From positions 186,001 to 250,000 of the forward strand of contig JAOALB010000070.1 in the NCBI GenBank assembly GCA_025331125.1: a stretch of DNA of 64,000 bases, written 5' to 3'. This DNA comes from Mycogone perniciosa (lineage: Eukaryota > Ascomycota > Sordariomycetes > Hypocreales > Hypocreaceae). A program made the position numbers and the translations under genes. Below, piece after piece: positions 1-11,616 of the stretch; within the stretch, counting starts at the first letter, position 1, and every line of letters starts with the position of its first letter. A model generated the notes under the pieces. It did not search any database. It was given only the letters and a program-made list of their open reading frames with translations, and was not told the DNA's origin.

Positions 1-63
1 CAGCAGTACAAGAAGAGGATTGCGGCTCAGGCAGATGCGGCTGGAGTTGTCAAGGCTCATTGA
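1..63 (+). CDS. 3' end of an unidentified protein gene (partial)
   Basis: An open frame runs from the first base to a TGA at 61-63 and gives the last 20 residues of a protein (start QQYKKRIAAQ, end VVKAH). The tail is basic and alanine-rich, perhaps helical. The frame could only be recognised with the missing upstream sequence, so no family is proposed. It would lie in tandem with the downstream tubulin gene. That this is coding is inferred only from the clean frame at the window edge. Confidence 0.4.
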   Translation, partial: QQYKKRIAAQADAAGVVKAH

Positions 64-976
64 GGTTGTAAACCGACTGTACATGATGATGCGAGTGTCA
101 TCTGTGGTAGAACGGAAAGAATAGGAGACTCTGGCTCATCTGGTCACTCTTCTCATCGAGCTTGCCAGGCAACAAACGCTTGTAAAGTCCAATGTGATGT
201 ATTCCGTCGTTTGCTACTCCGTAGATTTTTGATATCCTACTCGTAGGCTCGCAAACAGGATTGTGGGGCGCCAGCCTTTTCGGCACGAGTGGGCTGCAGG
301 AGGCTGGCTGCAAGGAACAAGTAAAGGCTCCATAAAACTACTGAGTTGTCAACCGCCATGTCTTTGATTGATATTTGACAGGGCCACTACTCCGTATAAT
401 GTACTACATATTAGCGTTTAGCAGGTAATCGACCAGACGGCGATGTCTATAATAACCTCAGCAATGCTACTGATTCGGATGAATCTCAACGGTGACTATC
501 CAGCATAGGTAGTAATAGTATTCGTGGACAGGTAAAAAGTGCTCGTAGGGGCATTTACCGACTCCGTTTGTCGGATCATCGCTACGGATGTCACTGCTGC
601 ATTACCCGGTGCTTTGAGTCTGGCACTTTTCCCCTTCTGGATACCGCTACAAACAACAGCCACAGCGAGTGGTTGGCGGAGACGATGCGCTGTGGCCTAG
701 TGGACGGTGGTCAACGGATGGTGGACAACGGACAGTGGACAGTGGAGGAGCCCCTTTTCCCCAGGTGACCCCCCCGCCACAGAGCCACAGAGCCAGGGCG
801 GTGAGCCTTTCCAACCATCTCCGTCTCCAACACAAAATCCACCCGACTCCCTAAACTCCATCCCCTGACCTCTTTCTGCCAGATCGTGAAGCTTGTGTCC
901 TAAGTTCTTTACTTCTTCATCTACTCAACCTACGAATCTATTGTGATCAATTCCCAGGAACAACACATCAGCCAAA
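64..976. other. Intergenic region with the tubulin promoter
   Basis: No credible gene is seen. Two exact copies of the dispersed 9-mer TACTCCGTA lie at 215-223 and 388-396. Around 697-748 there are imperfect GTGGAC/ACGGA direct repeats. From about 840 to 960 the strand is pyrimidine-rich (CTCCATCCCC, TTCTTTACTTCTTC), typical of strongly expressed fungal promoters, and this leads to the tubulin start at 977. Confidence 0.6.
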
Positions 977-2624
977 ATGCGTGAGATCGTGAGTCTCTTC
1001 CACTGCTTGCTGCGTACCCTTGCTTGAACTTGAAACCCCTGATTCTGCCGCTCAAGCTCGCGCCACGATGATGCTTGGGGAATAACTGCTAACCGCATTG
1101 ACGTTTCCCACAAATAGGTTCACATCCAGACCGGCCAGTGTGTAAGTCACTTCCCTCTGACTTGTATCTAAAAATTAGTCAAGACTGACATGACAATGCT
1201 GGCGTAGGGCAACCAAATCGGCGCTGCTTTCTGGCAGACCATCGCTGGCGAGCACGGCCTCGACAACAATGGCATCTACAACGGCACTTCCGAGCTCCAG
1301 CTGGAGCGTATGAACGTCTACTTCAACGAGGTACGTCTGTTTCTTCGACAATGATTTGGCCTCGCTCACCATCTGACATTTAACAGGCGTCCAACAACAA
1401 ATATGTCCCCCGTTCCGTCCTCGTCGATCTTGAGCCCGGCACCATGGAGGCCATTCGTGCCGGCCCCTTTGGCTCTCTTTTCCGACCCGACAACTTTGTC
1501 TTTGGCCAGTCTAGCGCCGGCAACAACTGGGCCAAGGGTCACTACACTGAGGGTGCCGAGCTTGTCGACAGCGTGCTTGATGTGGTCCGCCGTGAGGCCG
1601 AGGGCTGCGACTCCCTTCAGGGCTTCCAGATCACCCACTCCCTTGGTGGTGGTACCGGTTCCGGTATGGGTACTCTCTTGATCTCCAAAATCCGCGAGGA
1701 GTTTCCCGACCGAATGATGGCCACCTTCTCCGTCGTTCCGTCACCCAAGGTTTCCGATACCGTCGTCGAGCCCTACAACGCCACGCTCTCCATCCATCAG
1801 CTGGTTGAAAACTCCGACGAGACCTTCTGCATTGACAACGAGGCTCTGTACGATATCTGCATGCGTACGCTCAAGCTGTCAAACCCTGCCTATGGCGACC
1901 TCAACTACCTCGTCTCCGCCGTCATGTCTGGTGTTACCACCTGCTTGCGATTCCCTGGTCAGCTGAACTCTGATCTCCGCAAGTTGGCTGTGAACATGGT
2001 TCCTTTCCCCCGTCTCCATTTCTTCATGGTCGGCTTTGCCCCCCTGACTAGCCGCGGTGCCCACTCGTTCCGCGCTGTCACGGTCCCCGAGTTGACTCAG
2101 CAGATGTTCGATCCCAAGAACATGATGGCTGCCTCCGACTTCCGAAACGGCCGCTATCTGACATGCTGCTCTATCTTGTAAGTTGGGAAGACCACGCATG
2201 TAATTGAATATTGCGCTAACATGAACCCAGCCGCGGTAAGGTTGCCATGAAGGAGGTTGAGGATCAGATGCGCAGCGTCCAGAACAAGAACTCCACTTAC
2301 TTCGTTGAGTGGATTCCGAACAACATCCAGACTGCCCTCTGCGCGATCCCCCCTCGTGGTCTGAAGATGTCCTCCACCTTCATTGGCAACTCCACGTCTA
2401 TCCAGGAGCTGTTCAAGCGCATCGGCGACCAGTTCAGCGCTATGTTCAGGCGCAAGGCCTTCTTGCACTGGTACACTGGCGAGGGTATGGACGAGATGGA
2501 GTTCACTGAGGCTGAGTCTAACATGAACGACTTGGTCTCTGAGTACCAGCAATACCAGGAGGCTGGTGTTGATGATGAAGGTGAGGGATACGATGAGGAG
2601 GCTCCTGTCGAGGCCGAGGAGTAA
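977..2624 (+). CDS. tub2: Beta-tubulin
   Basis: Beta-tubulin, the GTP-binding partner of alpha-tubulin in microtubules and the target of benzimidazole fungicides. Exons 977-988, 1118-1141, 1208-1330, 1387-2177 and 2231-2624 join to 447 residues, the usual fungal length. The protein starts MREI, carries the GTP-binding GGGTGSGMGT motif and ends in an acidic Glu-rich tail. The first exon codes only four residues, as in other ascomycete tub2 genes. Residues tied to benzimidazole resistance are all of the sensitive type: His6, Ala165, Phe167, Glu198, Phe200 and Leu240. Introns are GT-AG and 50-130 nt long. Many fungi have a second, divergent beta-tubulin, but this copy shows no unusual substitution and is probably the main gene. 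Confidence 0.98.
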
Positions 2625-3073
2625 AAAACACGCACACTGTTAGGGAAACGAGCAGGCTATTATTATGTGGTATAAGCTTTGTAAGGCCTGGTTGTTACAC
2701 CCGATTTCGCTTCCGGGGTGGTTGAGATGATTACTTTCGATATCTATGATTAGCAATTGTGCGCGAATCAAACAATGAACGAGTCCTAAAGACTCTTAGA
2801 AACTTGCTGCCGTTTACGATTATGATTTCCCTCGTTGCCATCTAAGAGTCGAATAACAAATGGTGGAATTGTCCGTTTTTAACAAGACTGTCACTATTTT
2901 GGCATATCAATCTGGTACCTATGCAGTACAGTGCCTAGACCCTGTTGACACATGGACGCATGACTAAGCAAAAAAGTTCCAAACGAGCTCCTCAAGCCGC
3001 AACACCAAATGCGACCGACGACGAGGACATCTCAGCTAGGCAAAACCTCAGCGCCCGCCCCAATTGGCCCACG
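2625..3073. other. Intergenic region, tubulin 3' end to uL6m
   Basis: This presumably holds the tub2 3' UTR and the promoter of the next gene. The frame of the next gene is open further upstream, to 2945, but those residues do not look like a mitochondrial presequence, so the start is placed at 3074. No repeat or RNA gene is evident. Confidence 0.5.
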
Positions 3074-4043
3074 ATGCTCGCTCCCAGTCGGGGGAAGGCA
3101 TTGAGCCATGCCCTATCCACCGCGACGTCATTATCACAGCGAGCCGCTACAGCGACGACGCTGCCTGGCTTCCTCGTCCCAGCCTGGCAGCAGCAGCAGC
3201 AGCAGAGATGCAGACCGTTCTCAACGACGCAGATGAGGAATTCGAAGTTGGGACGGACACCGATTTCGATCCCGCCGGGAGTGGAGCTGCTGATGGGGGA
3301 GCCGAAGGCCACGAAGCAGGCGACGTCGTATAAGACGACGGTGAAGAAGACGATTACGGTGACGGGGCCTTTAGGTTGGTTTTTCTTTCTTTCTTTCGGC
3401 CCTGCGCTTGGGCGATATCTTGCTTTGGGAATATTTTGTCTTGCAGTTGGGAGGGTGTTTGTTTTTCGCAGACGGTTGGGCTAACGGATGGGGCTGAATA
3501 GGGTCGCTGACGCTCGATGTGCCTGACTTTGTCAACCTGGAGCAGAACGCGGAGGATAGGATTGCCATGCTGAGCGTTCAGGACGCAAACGTCAAGCAAC
3601 AAAAGGAAATCTGGGGTACGTTCCTCGCCCTTTGCCCTTCGATATAGCCTCGCTAACTCCAGCCTCGCCATCTAGGAACCGCATGGTCCTACCTCAACAA
3701 CTACGTCATGGGCGTCTCCGAAGGCCACACGGCCATCCTGCGCCTCGTCGGCGTCGGCTACCGTGCCAGCGTCGAAGAGCGCGGCGCAAAGGAAGAGTTC
3801 CCGGGCCAGCGTTTCCTCTGCCTCAAGCTCGGCTTCACGCACCCCGTCGAGGAGGGCATCCCCAAGGGCGTCAACGTCACGGTCTCGACGCCCACGCGAA
3901 TCCTGCTGGAGGGACCGGATCGAGAGGTGCTCATGTCGTTTGCGGGCAGGGTGCGCAAGTGGAGGCCGCCGGAGCCGTATAAGGGCAAGGGCGTGTTTAT
4001 CAATGATCAGACGATTAAGCTGAAGCAGAAGAAGATTAAATAA
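3074..4043 (+). CDS. mrpl6: Mitochondrial large-subunit ribosomal protein uL6m
   Basis: Mitochondrial homologue of bacterial L6, a protein of the large subunit of mitochondrial ribosomes. Exons 3074-3374, 3502-3615 and 3676-4043 give 260 residues. The first ~60 residues are rich in Ser, Arg and Ala and include a run of six Gln (a CAG repeat near 3187-3205), consistent with a mitochondrial presequence. The L6 body follows: the first fold ends near GPLGSLTLDVP, and the C-terminal motif is RVRKWRPPEPYKGKGV. ATG 3074 was preferred because the upstream residues in the same frame are unlike a targeting signal, but an earlier ATG is possible. The gene is convergent with the met22-like gene, 246 bp away. 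Confidence 0.9.
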
Positions 4044-4289
4044 GCTGACTGGGGAACAAATAAGAAATAGAACAGGATGGAGAGGGAGTGGCCATTTTAT
4101 GATTGATTATGAAGTGTCTGGGTATGATGTGTGTGTACAATATCTGGTCTTTTGAAAATGTATTCGTACAGACTGTTGTACTATCATAAGCTGGCGTCTA
4201 GATGCATATATATCTTCATACATGATGGGCCACAGTATCCTATTTTGCTGCGCTTGAATCTTTTTTCGTGTATTCCTTTAGGTGCAAGT

Positions 4290-5540
4290 CTATAGCTTCG
4301 CATTAAGGACTTCTTGCACAACTTCCAGCACCTTTCCATGAACCGCCGACGGCGCAGCAACAACACCCTTGTTGTTCGCCAGTGTCCGTCCAATGCTAAA
4401 GTCTAGCCTCTTGCCGTGAACATCAGTAACTTGACCGCCCGACTCACTCACAATGAGATCACCAGCAGCATGATCCCAGATCTTCTCCTGGTACGTTGCG
4501 CTTGTGGGCAGACGCAGGTAAATATCTCCAGCACCACGGGCAATGGATCCGTACTTGGCTTGACTATCCATACGCACACTTGGTTCGGTGATACCCAGCT
4601 TCTGTGAAATAGCAGCCTGGTCCCCATGGGAGGAGTGCCCCGCCTCAACACTCTCGCAAAAGTTGGCCTTGGTGAGGTCATCAATGGCGCGCATAGAGAT
4701 GGGCTTGCCCTCGGTCTTGAGGGCGCCATCAAGGGGTCTGCTAGTCGCTCCGTGGCCTTGAACAGCGGAAAAGAGCACGCCGTGGCCCTCGTCGGTTTGG
4801 TTCTCACCAATGCCGGCGGTTAGGCGGGCGGAGTCGTCAATGGGGAGGTTAGGGCATCCGAGGACGCCGACCTTGACGTCGCCGTCTACCATGAGGGCTA
4901 GACAGACGGCGTATTGACCGCCACGGAGAAAGCCCTTCGTGCCGTCTATAGGGTCGATAGACCAGATGCGGCCCTGGGAACCTCCCGGGCTGTTTCCCCG
5001 ATCGATGAGCTCGAGCATGGCATCGACATCCTTGATGGGACCGCCAAGAATCTCCTCAGCAGCGGGGTCCTCAAGCTTGATGTCCTTGACAAGGTCCCAG
5101 ATTGTGTTTCTTAGGTTGGTATCCTCCTTGAGTTTTGCGGCCTCTTCCTCGGCGACAATGGCATCCTGGGGAAAGTTGTGGCGCAAGGCGGCAATGATGA
5201 GGGCTTGAGCGCCGAAGTCGCCGATGGTGACGGGGGATTTGTCGTTCTTGTCGACGGTGCCTTTGGCTTTCTCGTGGAAGACTCGCTTGGTAAGGATGGA
5301 GGCGCGCTGAACGGCGAGTTGGGCGACTTGAAGCTCGTGGGAGTATGTCGAGAGACGCATGGTCGCGGTATTAGAAAATGAGGAAGAGGAGAATAGACGA
5401 GCTGGACGGAGGTGTCCGGAAAGTTGGACGAGGCGGGGGAGAAGAGAGGAAGAGCCGGTGGCCGCCGTTTTGAGAGGAATGGTGACGTTCGTTAACGGGA
5501 CGAGGAGGGAGAAGATGAGAAAGAGGATAGGCAAGGCCAA
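4290..5540 (-). CDS. met22: 3'(2'),5'-bisphosphate nucleotidase (Met22/Hal2 family)
   Basis: A magnesium-dependent, lithium- and sodium-sensitive phosphatase that removes the 3'-phosphate from PAP and PAPS in sulfate assimilation and salt tolerance. It is a single uninterrupted exon of 416 codons. The inositol-monophosphatase-type metal sites are present: Glu pair in IVAEEEAA, DPIDGTKGF, and WDHAAGDLIVSESGG near the C-terminus. From the first ATG (5540) the protein has a ~60-residue leader, hydrophobic then Ser/Arg-rich, ahead of an internal ATG at 5360. The internal start gives 356 residues, the length of yeast Hal2. The leader could be a mitochondrial or membrane signal, so dual localisation through alternative starts is an inference. 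The gene is head-to-head with fmc1. Confidence 0.92.
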   Translation of the reverse strand: MALPILFLIFSLLVPLTNVTIPLKTAATGSSSLLPRLVQLSGHLRPARLFSSSSFSNTATMRLSTYSHELQVAQLAVQRASILTKRVFHEKAKGTVDKNDKSPVTIGDFGAQALIIAALRHNFPQDAIVAEEEAAKLKEDTNLRNTIWDLVKDIKLEDPAAEEILGGPIKDVDAMLELIDRGNSPGGSQGRIWSIDPIDGTKGFLRGGQYAVCLALMVDGDVKVGVLGCPNLPIDDSARLTAGIGENQTDEGHGVLFSAVQGHGATSRPLDGALKTEGKPISMRAIDDLTKANFCESVEAGHSSHGDQAAISQKLGITEPSVRMDSQAKYGSIARGAGDIYLRLPTSATYQEKIWDHAAGDLIVSESGGQVTDVHGKRLDFSIGRTLANNKGVVAAPSAVHGKVLEVVQEVLNAKL

Positions 5541-6036
5541 GAAGAGGCAAGATGGACCTGGAGAGAAGACCGTGTGGGAGATTTATGTGGAGATGAATGC
5601 GGCCGCTTTGATGTCGGCGACATGCAAGAAGCTCAAGTTATTAAAACAGTCTTCTTCTTCTCAGTCGAGGAGATGTTTTGTTTATGTAAGAACGTCTCGG
5701 GGACCACACAAGAAGGTATTAGCCTCGGCAAATGATGATGGTATGGAGCCCGGAGAAATGAAGCATATAAAAGATGGATAAATCCGGAGGACTACTATTA
5801 CTACTACATACTATCTACAGCTCCCGATGGTCCGCTGGAAATATGCCTTCTACCCCGCCATTGTGCGATGTCCCGCAGATGATGTAACCCGAACCTTTAG
5901 TGGGGTCCTTATCAGCTTATCGGCAATTGTCCGAAAACATCGCGACACAACCTCGGAAAATATCCATCACCTCAATCACCAAACCATCATACTAACAAGC
6001 CTTTCCGCCACGCACTCTGCCCAATTCACCTACGCC
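5541..6036. promoter_or_regulatory. Shared divergent promoter, met22 / fmc1
   Basis: About 500 bp separate the two divergent starts. A TATAAAA box on the plus strand at 5766-5772 is some 265 bp upstream of the fmc1 ATG. The last 100 bp before fmc1 are rich in C and A (CATCACCTCAATCACC), as in many fungal 5' leaders. No gene is seen in between. Confidence 0.4.
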
Positions 6037-6375
6037 ATGGCCTCCTCACCCGCCAACCTGCGATCGCTCTACCGATCTCTCATCCGCGAACTCCCCCCAC
6101 GGCCTATCCTCGCCTCTCCCCGCTCCCAACTCCACGACCGCATCCGCTCCTCCTTCGCCTCTTCATCGCGAACACCACGAACGTCAACATCTTCAGACAC
6201 AGCTGCCCACACCGCTCAGCAAGCCGTTAAATACCTGCGTGCGCAGCGCATGTACGCCACTCTCATTGAGCGGTACAACCCCGGCATGGACATGTCGCAG
6301 GAGGAGCGTATCCGTCTGACGGCCCGGAGAGTGGGCATGGATTTGCCCGAGGTGAACAAGAGTGGTGCTCGATAG
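6037..6375 (+). CDS. fmc1: Fmc1-type mitochondrial complex V assembly protein (LYR motif)
   Basis: A 112-residue single-exon protein. Near its start, LRSLYRSLIREL is the LYR-type motif of small mitochondrial assembly factors. The later segment from AVKYLRAQRMYATLIERYNPG to QEERIRLTARRVGMDLPE is typical of fungal Fmc1, which helps assemble or stabilise the F1 sector of ATP synthase at high temperature. The frame is open further 5', but ATG 6037 puts the LYR helix at the usual position and is preceded by a leader-like region. It is a matrix protein by family knowledge. It is divergent from met22 and convergent with the large gene downstream. Confidence 0.82.
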   Translation: MASSPANLRSLYRSLIRELPPRPILASPRSQLHDRIRSSFASSSRTPRTSTSSDTAAHTAQQAVKYLRAQRMYATLIERYNPGMDMSQEERIRLTARRVGMDLPEVNKSGAR

Positions 6376-7039
6376 TGCCTGCGCAGAGCTTTTCACTTGG
6401 AGATATTTACTCGAAGAGGGGGAGGGGTGAGGGCAAAAGAGGAAGAAGAGATATGAAGAGATGGATGCGGAGTGTACCAACAAGCGATTTTCGAATTTAC
6501 GGAGAAACCTTTCACTGAAGAGACGATAAACAAGACGCATTCTCCTGGCTGCGGTTGTCACGATCGCATCTGCACGGAAATGTGGTCGAGATTATGCGGA
6601 CAATGAACAGAAGCCAATGATAGAATAGACGTCCGCCAGTGGACATGGCCATTACGGAGTGCACGGTGCTTCCTCACAGTGGGCTGGAATCAAGGTGCTC
6701 TGGCATTGCACAAGTGCGAGGACAATTATGGAATTGGATACCATCATCACCTGTCAGGCAAGATATACAGGTGATTGCAAACGCATAGTATATCTTGTGT
6801 TATTCGGCCATTCCCTGACTATGTCCTCTTTCTCAATATAGTATATGCAATGAAATATTCAAACGCTCAGGTTCCCGGTCAAATAGACCTGCTCAATCGG
6901 GTATCAACGCAGGCTACACCAAACGCTAGACAAATGTATGTCCATCCCATCTCTTCGCTCCATTCGCTAAATGCCATCTTCGTCAGTGTTGTCATTGTCA
7001 TCATTATCGTTTTTTATGTGTTTTTCTTCTCCGGAGTGC
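6376..7039. other. Intergenic region between convergent genes
   Basis: This holds the 3' flanks of fmc1 and of the large reverse-strand gene. The strand is AT-rich from 6700 to 7010, with a run of ATC/GTC-rich sequence near 6985-7010. The short open frames here show no protein-like pattern. No terminator or RNA gene can be identified with confidence. Confidence 0.5.
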
Positions 7040-10000
7040 CTAGGCCACCCCAACCCCATTGTCTTCCAACGTCTCGTCCCAGCCGCCGGTTTGCAGCAGC
7101 CACTCTCCGGTTCGTTCCTTGACGTTTCTCATGGACTCTCCTAGTGCGCTAGTCCATTGGTCCTGGACTACGCGAACTTTTTCCTTTAGGTCCTCCGTCA
7201 ACCGCTGAATCTCCGTCTCTCGCATCCTCTTCGCTCGTTCCTCCCGGTCCGCGGCGGAGATAGGTGTACCGTCTGCTTCGGTCAACTGTGTTGCAAGCAC
7301 GCGAGCCTTATTGTTCACTACAGCTTCCTTGACCTCATGAAGCAGACACAGCTGGTTCGTATGAGCTTCGATGAACTGATATGTACTCTTTTCGGCGTGG
7401 AGTAGTAAGGTGTACAGGTACTGCAGCGGGTGGTCGCGATAAACCGGATTCTCCTCGTACTCGGACGCCGGAATCTGTATGCCAAATCCCTCCAGGTCCA
7501 GTGGAATATTGTCCAACAGATGGCAGAGTGGCGGCGCGATATCCCAAAATGCCGAGAGCTGCAGCTCGATACCACGCGCGACTGCCTCATCCATTACGGC
7601 TCGGAACTCCCGAGCACGGTTTAGTACTTCGTTCGCAAAGGCATACTCGCGCTTAGCCGCATCCTCCGCAAAGAAGCCCTCGGCAGACTTGAGCTTCTCC
7701 GTATTGCCCGACAGCCGGTATGGTGTGAGCACCACCTCGCGGTACCGCGAGTTTCGGTCCGAGAGGAGATCATAGATTGCCCGGTGCAGAGACTCGCGTT
7801 GCTCAAAAATCCACTTTAGAAGCGTCAATTTTTCGAGGAGTTCTGGCTTGTCGTCGCCTTCCTCCTGAGGCATATCAGCGTCAATCTCGCCGTTGTCGAA
7901 CAAGTGTCGTGCTAAGTTGTCAAAAAGAGCAGATGCACGAGATATACGCTCTGTCAAGATGTCATTTAGTGGCACCACCACTTGATTCTGGAAATACTCG
8001 TACTCCGTCTTCTCCAGCTCCTTCTTTTTGTCCTTTTCCTGCTCGTGAAAGTCAGACTCAATGGCACCGGCATCTGCATAGCTCAAGTTGCCCGAATTGA
8101 TTTCCTTTAGCAAATTTGCCCTCAAAGCTTGTCGACGCTCCGATGACGCCTTTGGGAATTCTTCGCGTCGCTTGGAGCTGGCCAAGGCAAAGCTCTCTTT
8201 GGAGCTCTCAATCTCAGCTAGTTCACTCAATGCCCGCACAGAAGTGCGTATTGAAGCTAGCTCTGGGTGGCTATTATTCACAGCAGGGTGGTGTCTTGGG
8301 TAAGGTGGTGGCAGCGTGACAAGCCGTGAAACGTCTAGGAATCCTGGCATATTCGATGCAGGAGAAGCAGTGGACGCTACCGACGTGTTTGATGGCTGGG
8401 GAGTCCACACTACCTCTCCCTGGTTGTGCCAACCTGTCTTCTCTGGAGGATACTCTGATGATGAGCTTTGCTCGCCTGTGGATCCATGTACGGCCAGGTG
8501 CTGCTGATCCGGTTCGGCCCATTGATCTTTGGGAACTCCCATATACTTGGATTCCCGTTTAGATCTCTCAAACCCTCCACGGGACGGGTCTCCTTGGGAG
8601 TCTGTCTCCCACCACCGGCTCGGTGGCCTTCCCCGCGAGCTACCGTTTTCGTAATTGTCGCTCACGCTCATGCTGAGTATAGGCGACAGTGAAGGCATAT
8701 AGTTTGTGCCACCCCAGTTGGCTGGAGGAAGTGGGCTTGGAGACGGTGGGAGATTAGCCGACGCCGGAGCAGAGTTTGACAGACTATCAACTCGGGGAAG
8801 TGAGCCGATGGAGCCCCTCTGGGAACGATTGGGATCCGAGGATGCTGGGGTCCACGCTGCTTGGGAAGAGTTGGATTCTCTCCTTTCTTTAACCATTGGT
8901 TGGAAAAGATCCCGAGTCAGGTCGAAGATTTCGGAACCCATAGCACCGATGGCTGACGAATATCTCTCCCTCCGGATTCTAGACTCTGCAACAATGAAGT
9001 CTGCAAAAAGGCGCACTCGGTCCGCGTCTGTAGCGGCGGCTGACTCGCTCGCGGCAAAAGCCTGGAACCTTTCAATGGTTCCCACTGCAAACTCGTCGGC
9101 ACTCTGGCTCACAACAATTTCATGCAACGGGGGTGTAATTCCAGATGTTGACAGACGAGAGGAGCTAGCAGGTAGCGAACCGGATGCAGACCTGGTTTGA
9201 GGCGGCGGAGTTGGGAGGGATTTTGGCACAGTTGTCTGGGAACCGCTCGGCTGACGGATAGCTTTGGCAGGTGATGGCGAGAACGGCGGCGTTGCTGCAT
9301 CCCGTTGTAGCAGCCTGGCGGAATCAGGGGCCCGTGGAGTTGAGTTACGGGAGTCATAATATCCGGAAGAATCCCCTGTCCGTGGGAGGTCCATCGAAAC
9401 TCTTCCATCACTAAGAGGTGTGTGTTTTGAAACTGCAAGCTTGCCCGCCAGCCCGTCAGCATTCGAAGGAACGAAAATGTCTGCAATGGGCCGTGGTTGT
9501 TGTACCGTCGCATCAATTGATCTGCTCGGCTCGTGTCGACCCCGGCTTTCTGTTCTTCGCTGAATGATTGTCTTGTCATGCCGCACAGCTTTGGCCCTGT
9601 TCAGCCCACCACTCGCGCTCCCTGATGACCCCAGCGGTGGCTCGATAGGTTGACTGGGATTGGTTGCAGCTGCCGTGTCGATGGTCAAGCCAGACGCCCT
9701 TCCTCTGGCTGATTGAGGGGGTTGGGCAAGCTGGACGGGTTGAACGGGTTGGGTAAGCTGAACGGGCCGAACTTCGCTGTCTACCCAGTCGGCTGGCGTT
9801 GGAGGAACAGGCCCCAGCGATGACACACCTGTGGGGGGAGGTCTGCGTGTGGGTGGGGAAATGATAGGAACGGTTGATCGATCCATACTGTGTACGCTTT
9901 GTGATCTTGATGTCGAGGGAGGCGGTCCGGGTGGGGGCGGTGGAAGTGGCATACCGGGACCCCATCTGGTCTGAGAGGTCGAGCGTGAGCGAGCGGAAGT

Positions 10001-10747
10001 TGGTGTGTCGAGTGCGCCGGTCGATGCAGCTCTGCGAGATGCTGGAGGCACGCTTTGTAGGTTGGGCGAGGATGCGGATACTACTCGTTCTGGCTCCGGC
10101 GCACGCACTGCAAATGGTCCAACGCCCCGTATCGACGTAGGTATGGGATGGGTTGGTTCCGGTGAACTTGACAGGTCATGATCCCTCCGCCTGCCTAGGG
10201 ACGCAAGTCCGAATAGACGCTCACGAGAGCTTCCTCTCCCACTAATACCTGGAGGCGGAGGGAACGAGCGAGGAGCAGGTGGCTCTGGAGAGGGACGGTG
10301 GCCGGTCATTGTGTTGAATCGAGACGGAGGCGTTGAGAGCTGGACATGCCCGTAGTCGAAAACGGCACTGGCAGGACGAGGTTGCTGGCTCCTCGGAGGA
10401 CTGTATGGAGGAGGGGGGGGAGCTGTGGTAGCTGTGGGCACTTGGGGATTTTATCAGCTTTTGTTGCTCTTGTGATCTAAGTATAGAATGTCTTTCCTAC
10501 CTTGAGCTTCACCGGCGAACTGAAGAGGACGTTCCGGAGCAGGTGCGGGGACAGACGGCGAGACCCATTCCTGTGGATTATATGGCTGGATGGCACTGCC
10601 AGGAGTGTGTACCGACTGGACATGGGATGAGGCCATGGACACAGCGGATATGGGCGTGTTGAACTGGTTGCTGTAGCCCGCCAGGGAAGATGTGGTGAGT
10701 GGGTTAAGACCATGGCGAAGACGCGTGGGATCACGGGGAGAAGACAT
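7040..10747 (-). CDS. Large uncharacterised protein: disordered Pro/Ser-rich N-terminus, helical C-terminus
   Basis: Two exons on the minus strand (10747-10501 and 10440-7040) join in phase across a 60-nt intron to give 1215 residues. I do not recognise the family. Residues 1 to ~530 are low-complexity, with PPPPP runs, a PVQ/LAQ repeat (VQLTQPVQPVQLAQP) and many Arg/Ser stretches. A short conserved-looking helix block lies near 535-600 (FAVGTIERFQAFAASES). After another linker, residues ~805-1215 are charged and helical with coiled-coil character (KDKKKELEKTEYEYFQNQ; EERAKRMRETEIQRLTEDL). There is no signal peptide or membrane segment. The plan suggests a cytoplasmic scaffold or a polarity or cytoskeleton partner, which is only inference. 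ATG 10747 was chosen as the first ATG in frame; upstream exons cannot be excluded. Confidence 0.75.
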
Positions 10748-11616
10748 GTTGGCTGGGGCTCCCGTTGCGGCACAGGCCGCGGGCAAGAGGTGGCCGCTTT
10801 GTTGCTGACCTGACTGCTGACGGAGACCGGGAGAAGCTGGAGAGGCCCTTGAGCGATGCAACTCGACTCGGGAGCAAAGCTCAGAAGTCGATGTGAAGCG
10901 ATGGGGCCAGGGTCTGGAGCCAGAGCTATCGCCGAACGGAACGGCGCCAAACCTCAGCAGGTCAAGCGGAGCGGCGGCAGGCTAGGTATTCGACCGAGTG
11001 TCCAGTTACCTATCCATCGATCCACTGAAGTATTGACCGGGCGGACGAAACCCGGCGGTTTTCGCGCTGAGATTATTGGTGAGAGATGAGGAGGGGAAAC
11101 TTCAGGGAAGAGGCTGGCTTGCTCGCAGCAAGTCAGGGCAAGGCAAGGGCGGCAGCCAACCGAGAGGCACTAGGCAGATGGAGCGCATAAGACACACGGA
11201 GTTTGTAACACTACGGAGTACCGCATGCAGAAAGAACATGTCGGCAGGAAGTACTCCGTAGTAGCAGTAGTCTTAGTGGCATTGAATGGAGGGGATTGGC
11301 AGACACACTTGCGACTTGGTGATGGCGAGATCTGCTTGGTTGAAACCCTCGGGTCTTGGGCCCACAACCCCTTGTCTGGCCTGCGCCCGCTTTGACGCTA
11401 GGCTATCCTGAGACAGAGCCGCCAGGCGAGATTTTGCCAAGTGGTTTTGATGGTGCCTGTGCGTTTCAATGGGTCAGTCAGGATCAGAGGTGAAGTCCAC
11501 GGTGTGGTGAGAGGGGAATGCAGGCAGTTTCTTTTCCCAGAATCACCAGACGCATGTGTTGTAGCATGTCCATTATTAGGTACATGAGCGGTGGCCAGGG
11601 TGCATGTTGCAGGTTG

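Noticed and set aside
1366..2635. Several antisense frames across the tubulin gene
   Set aside because: They are shadows of strongly codon-biased tubulin exons and have no motifs of their own.
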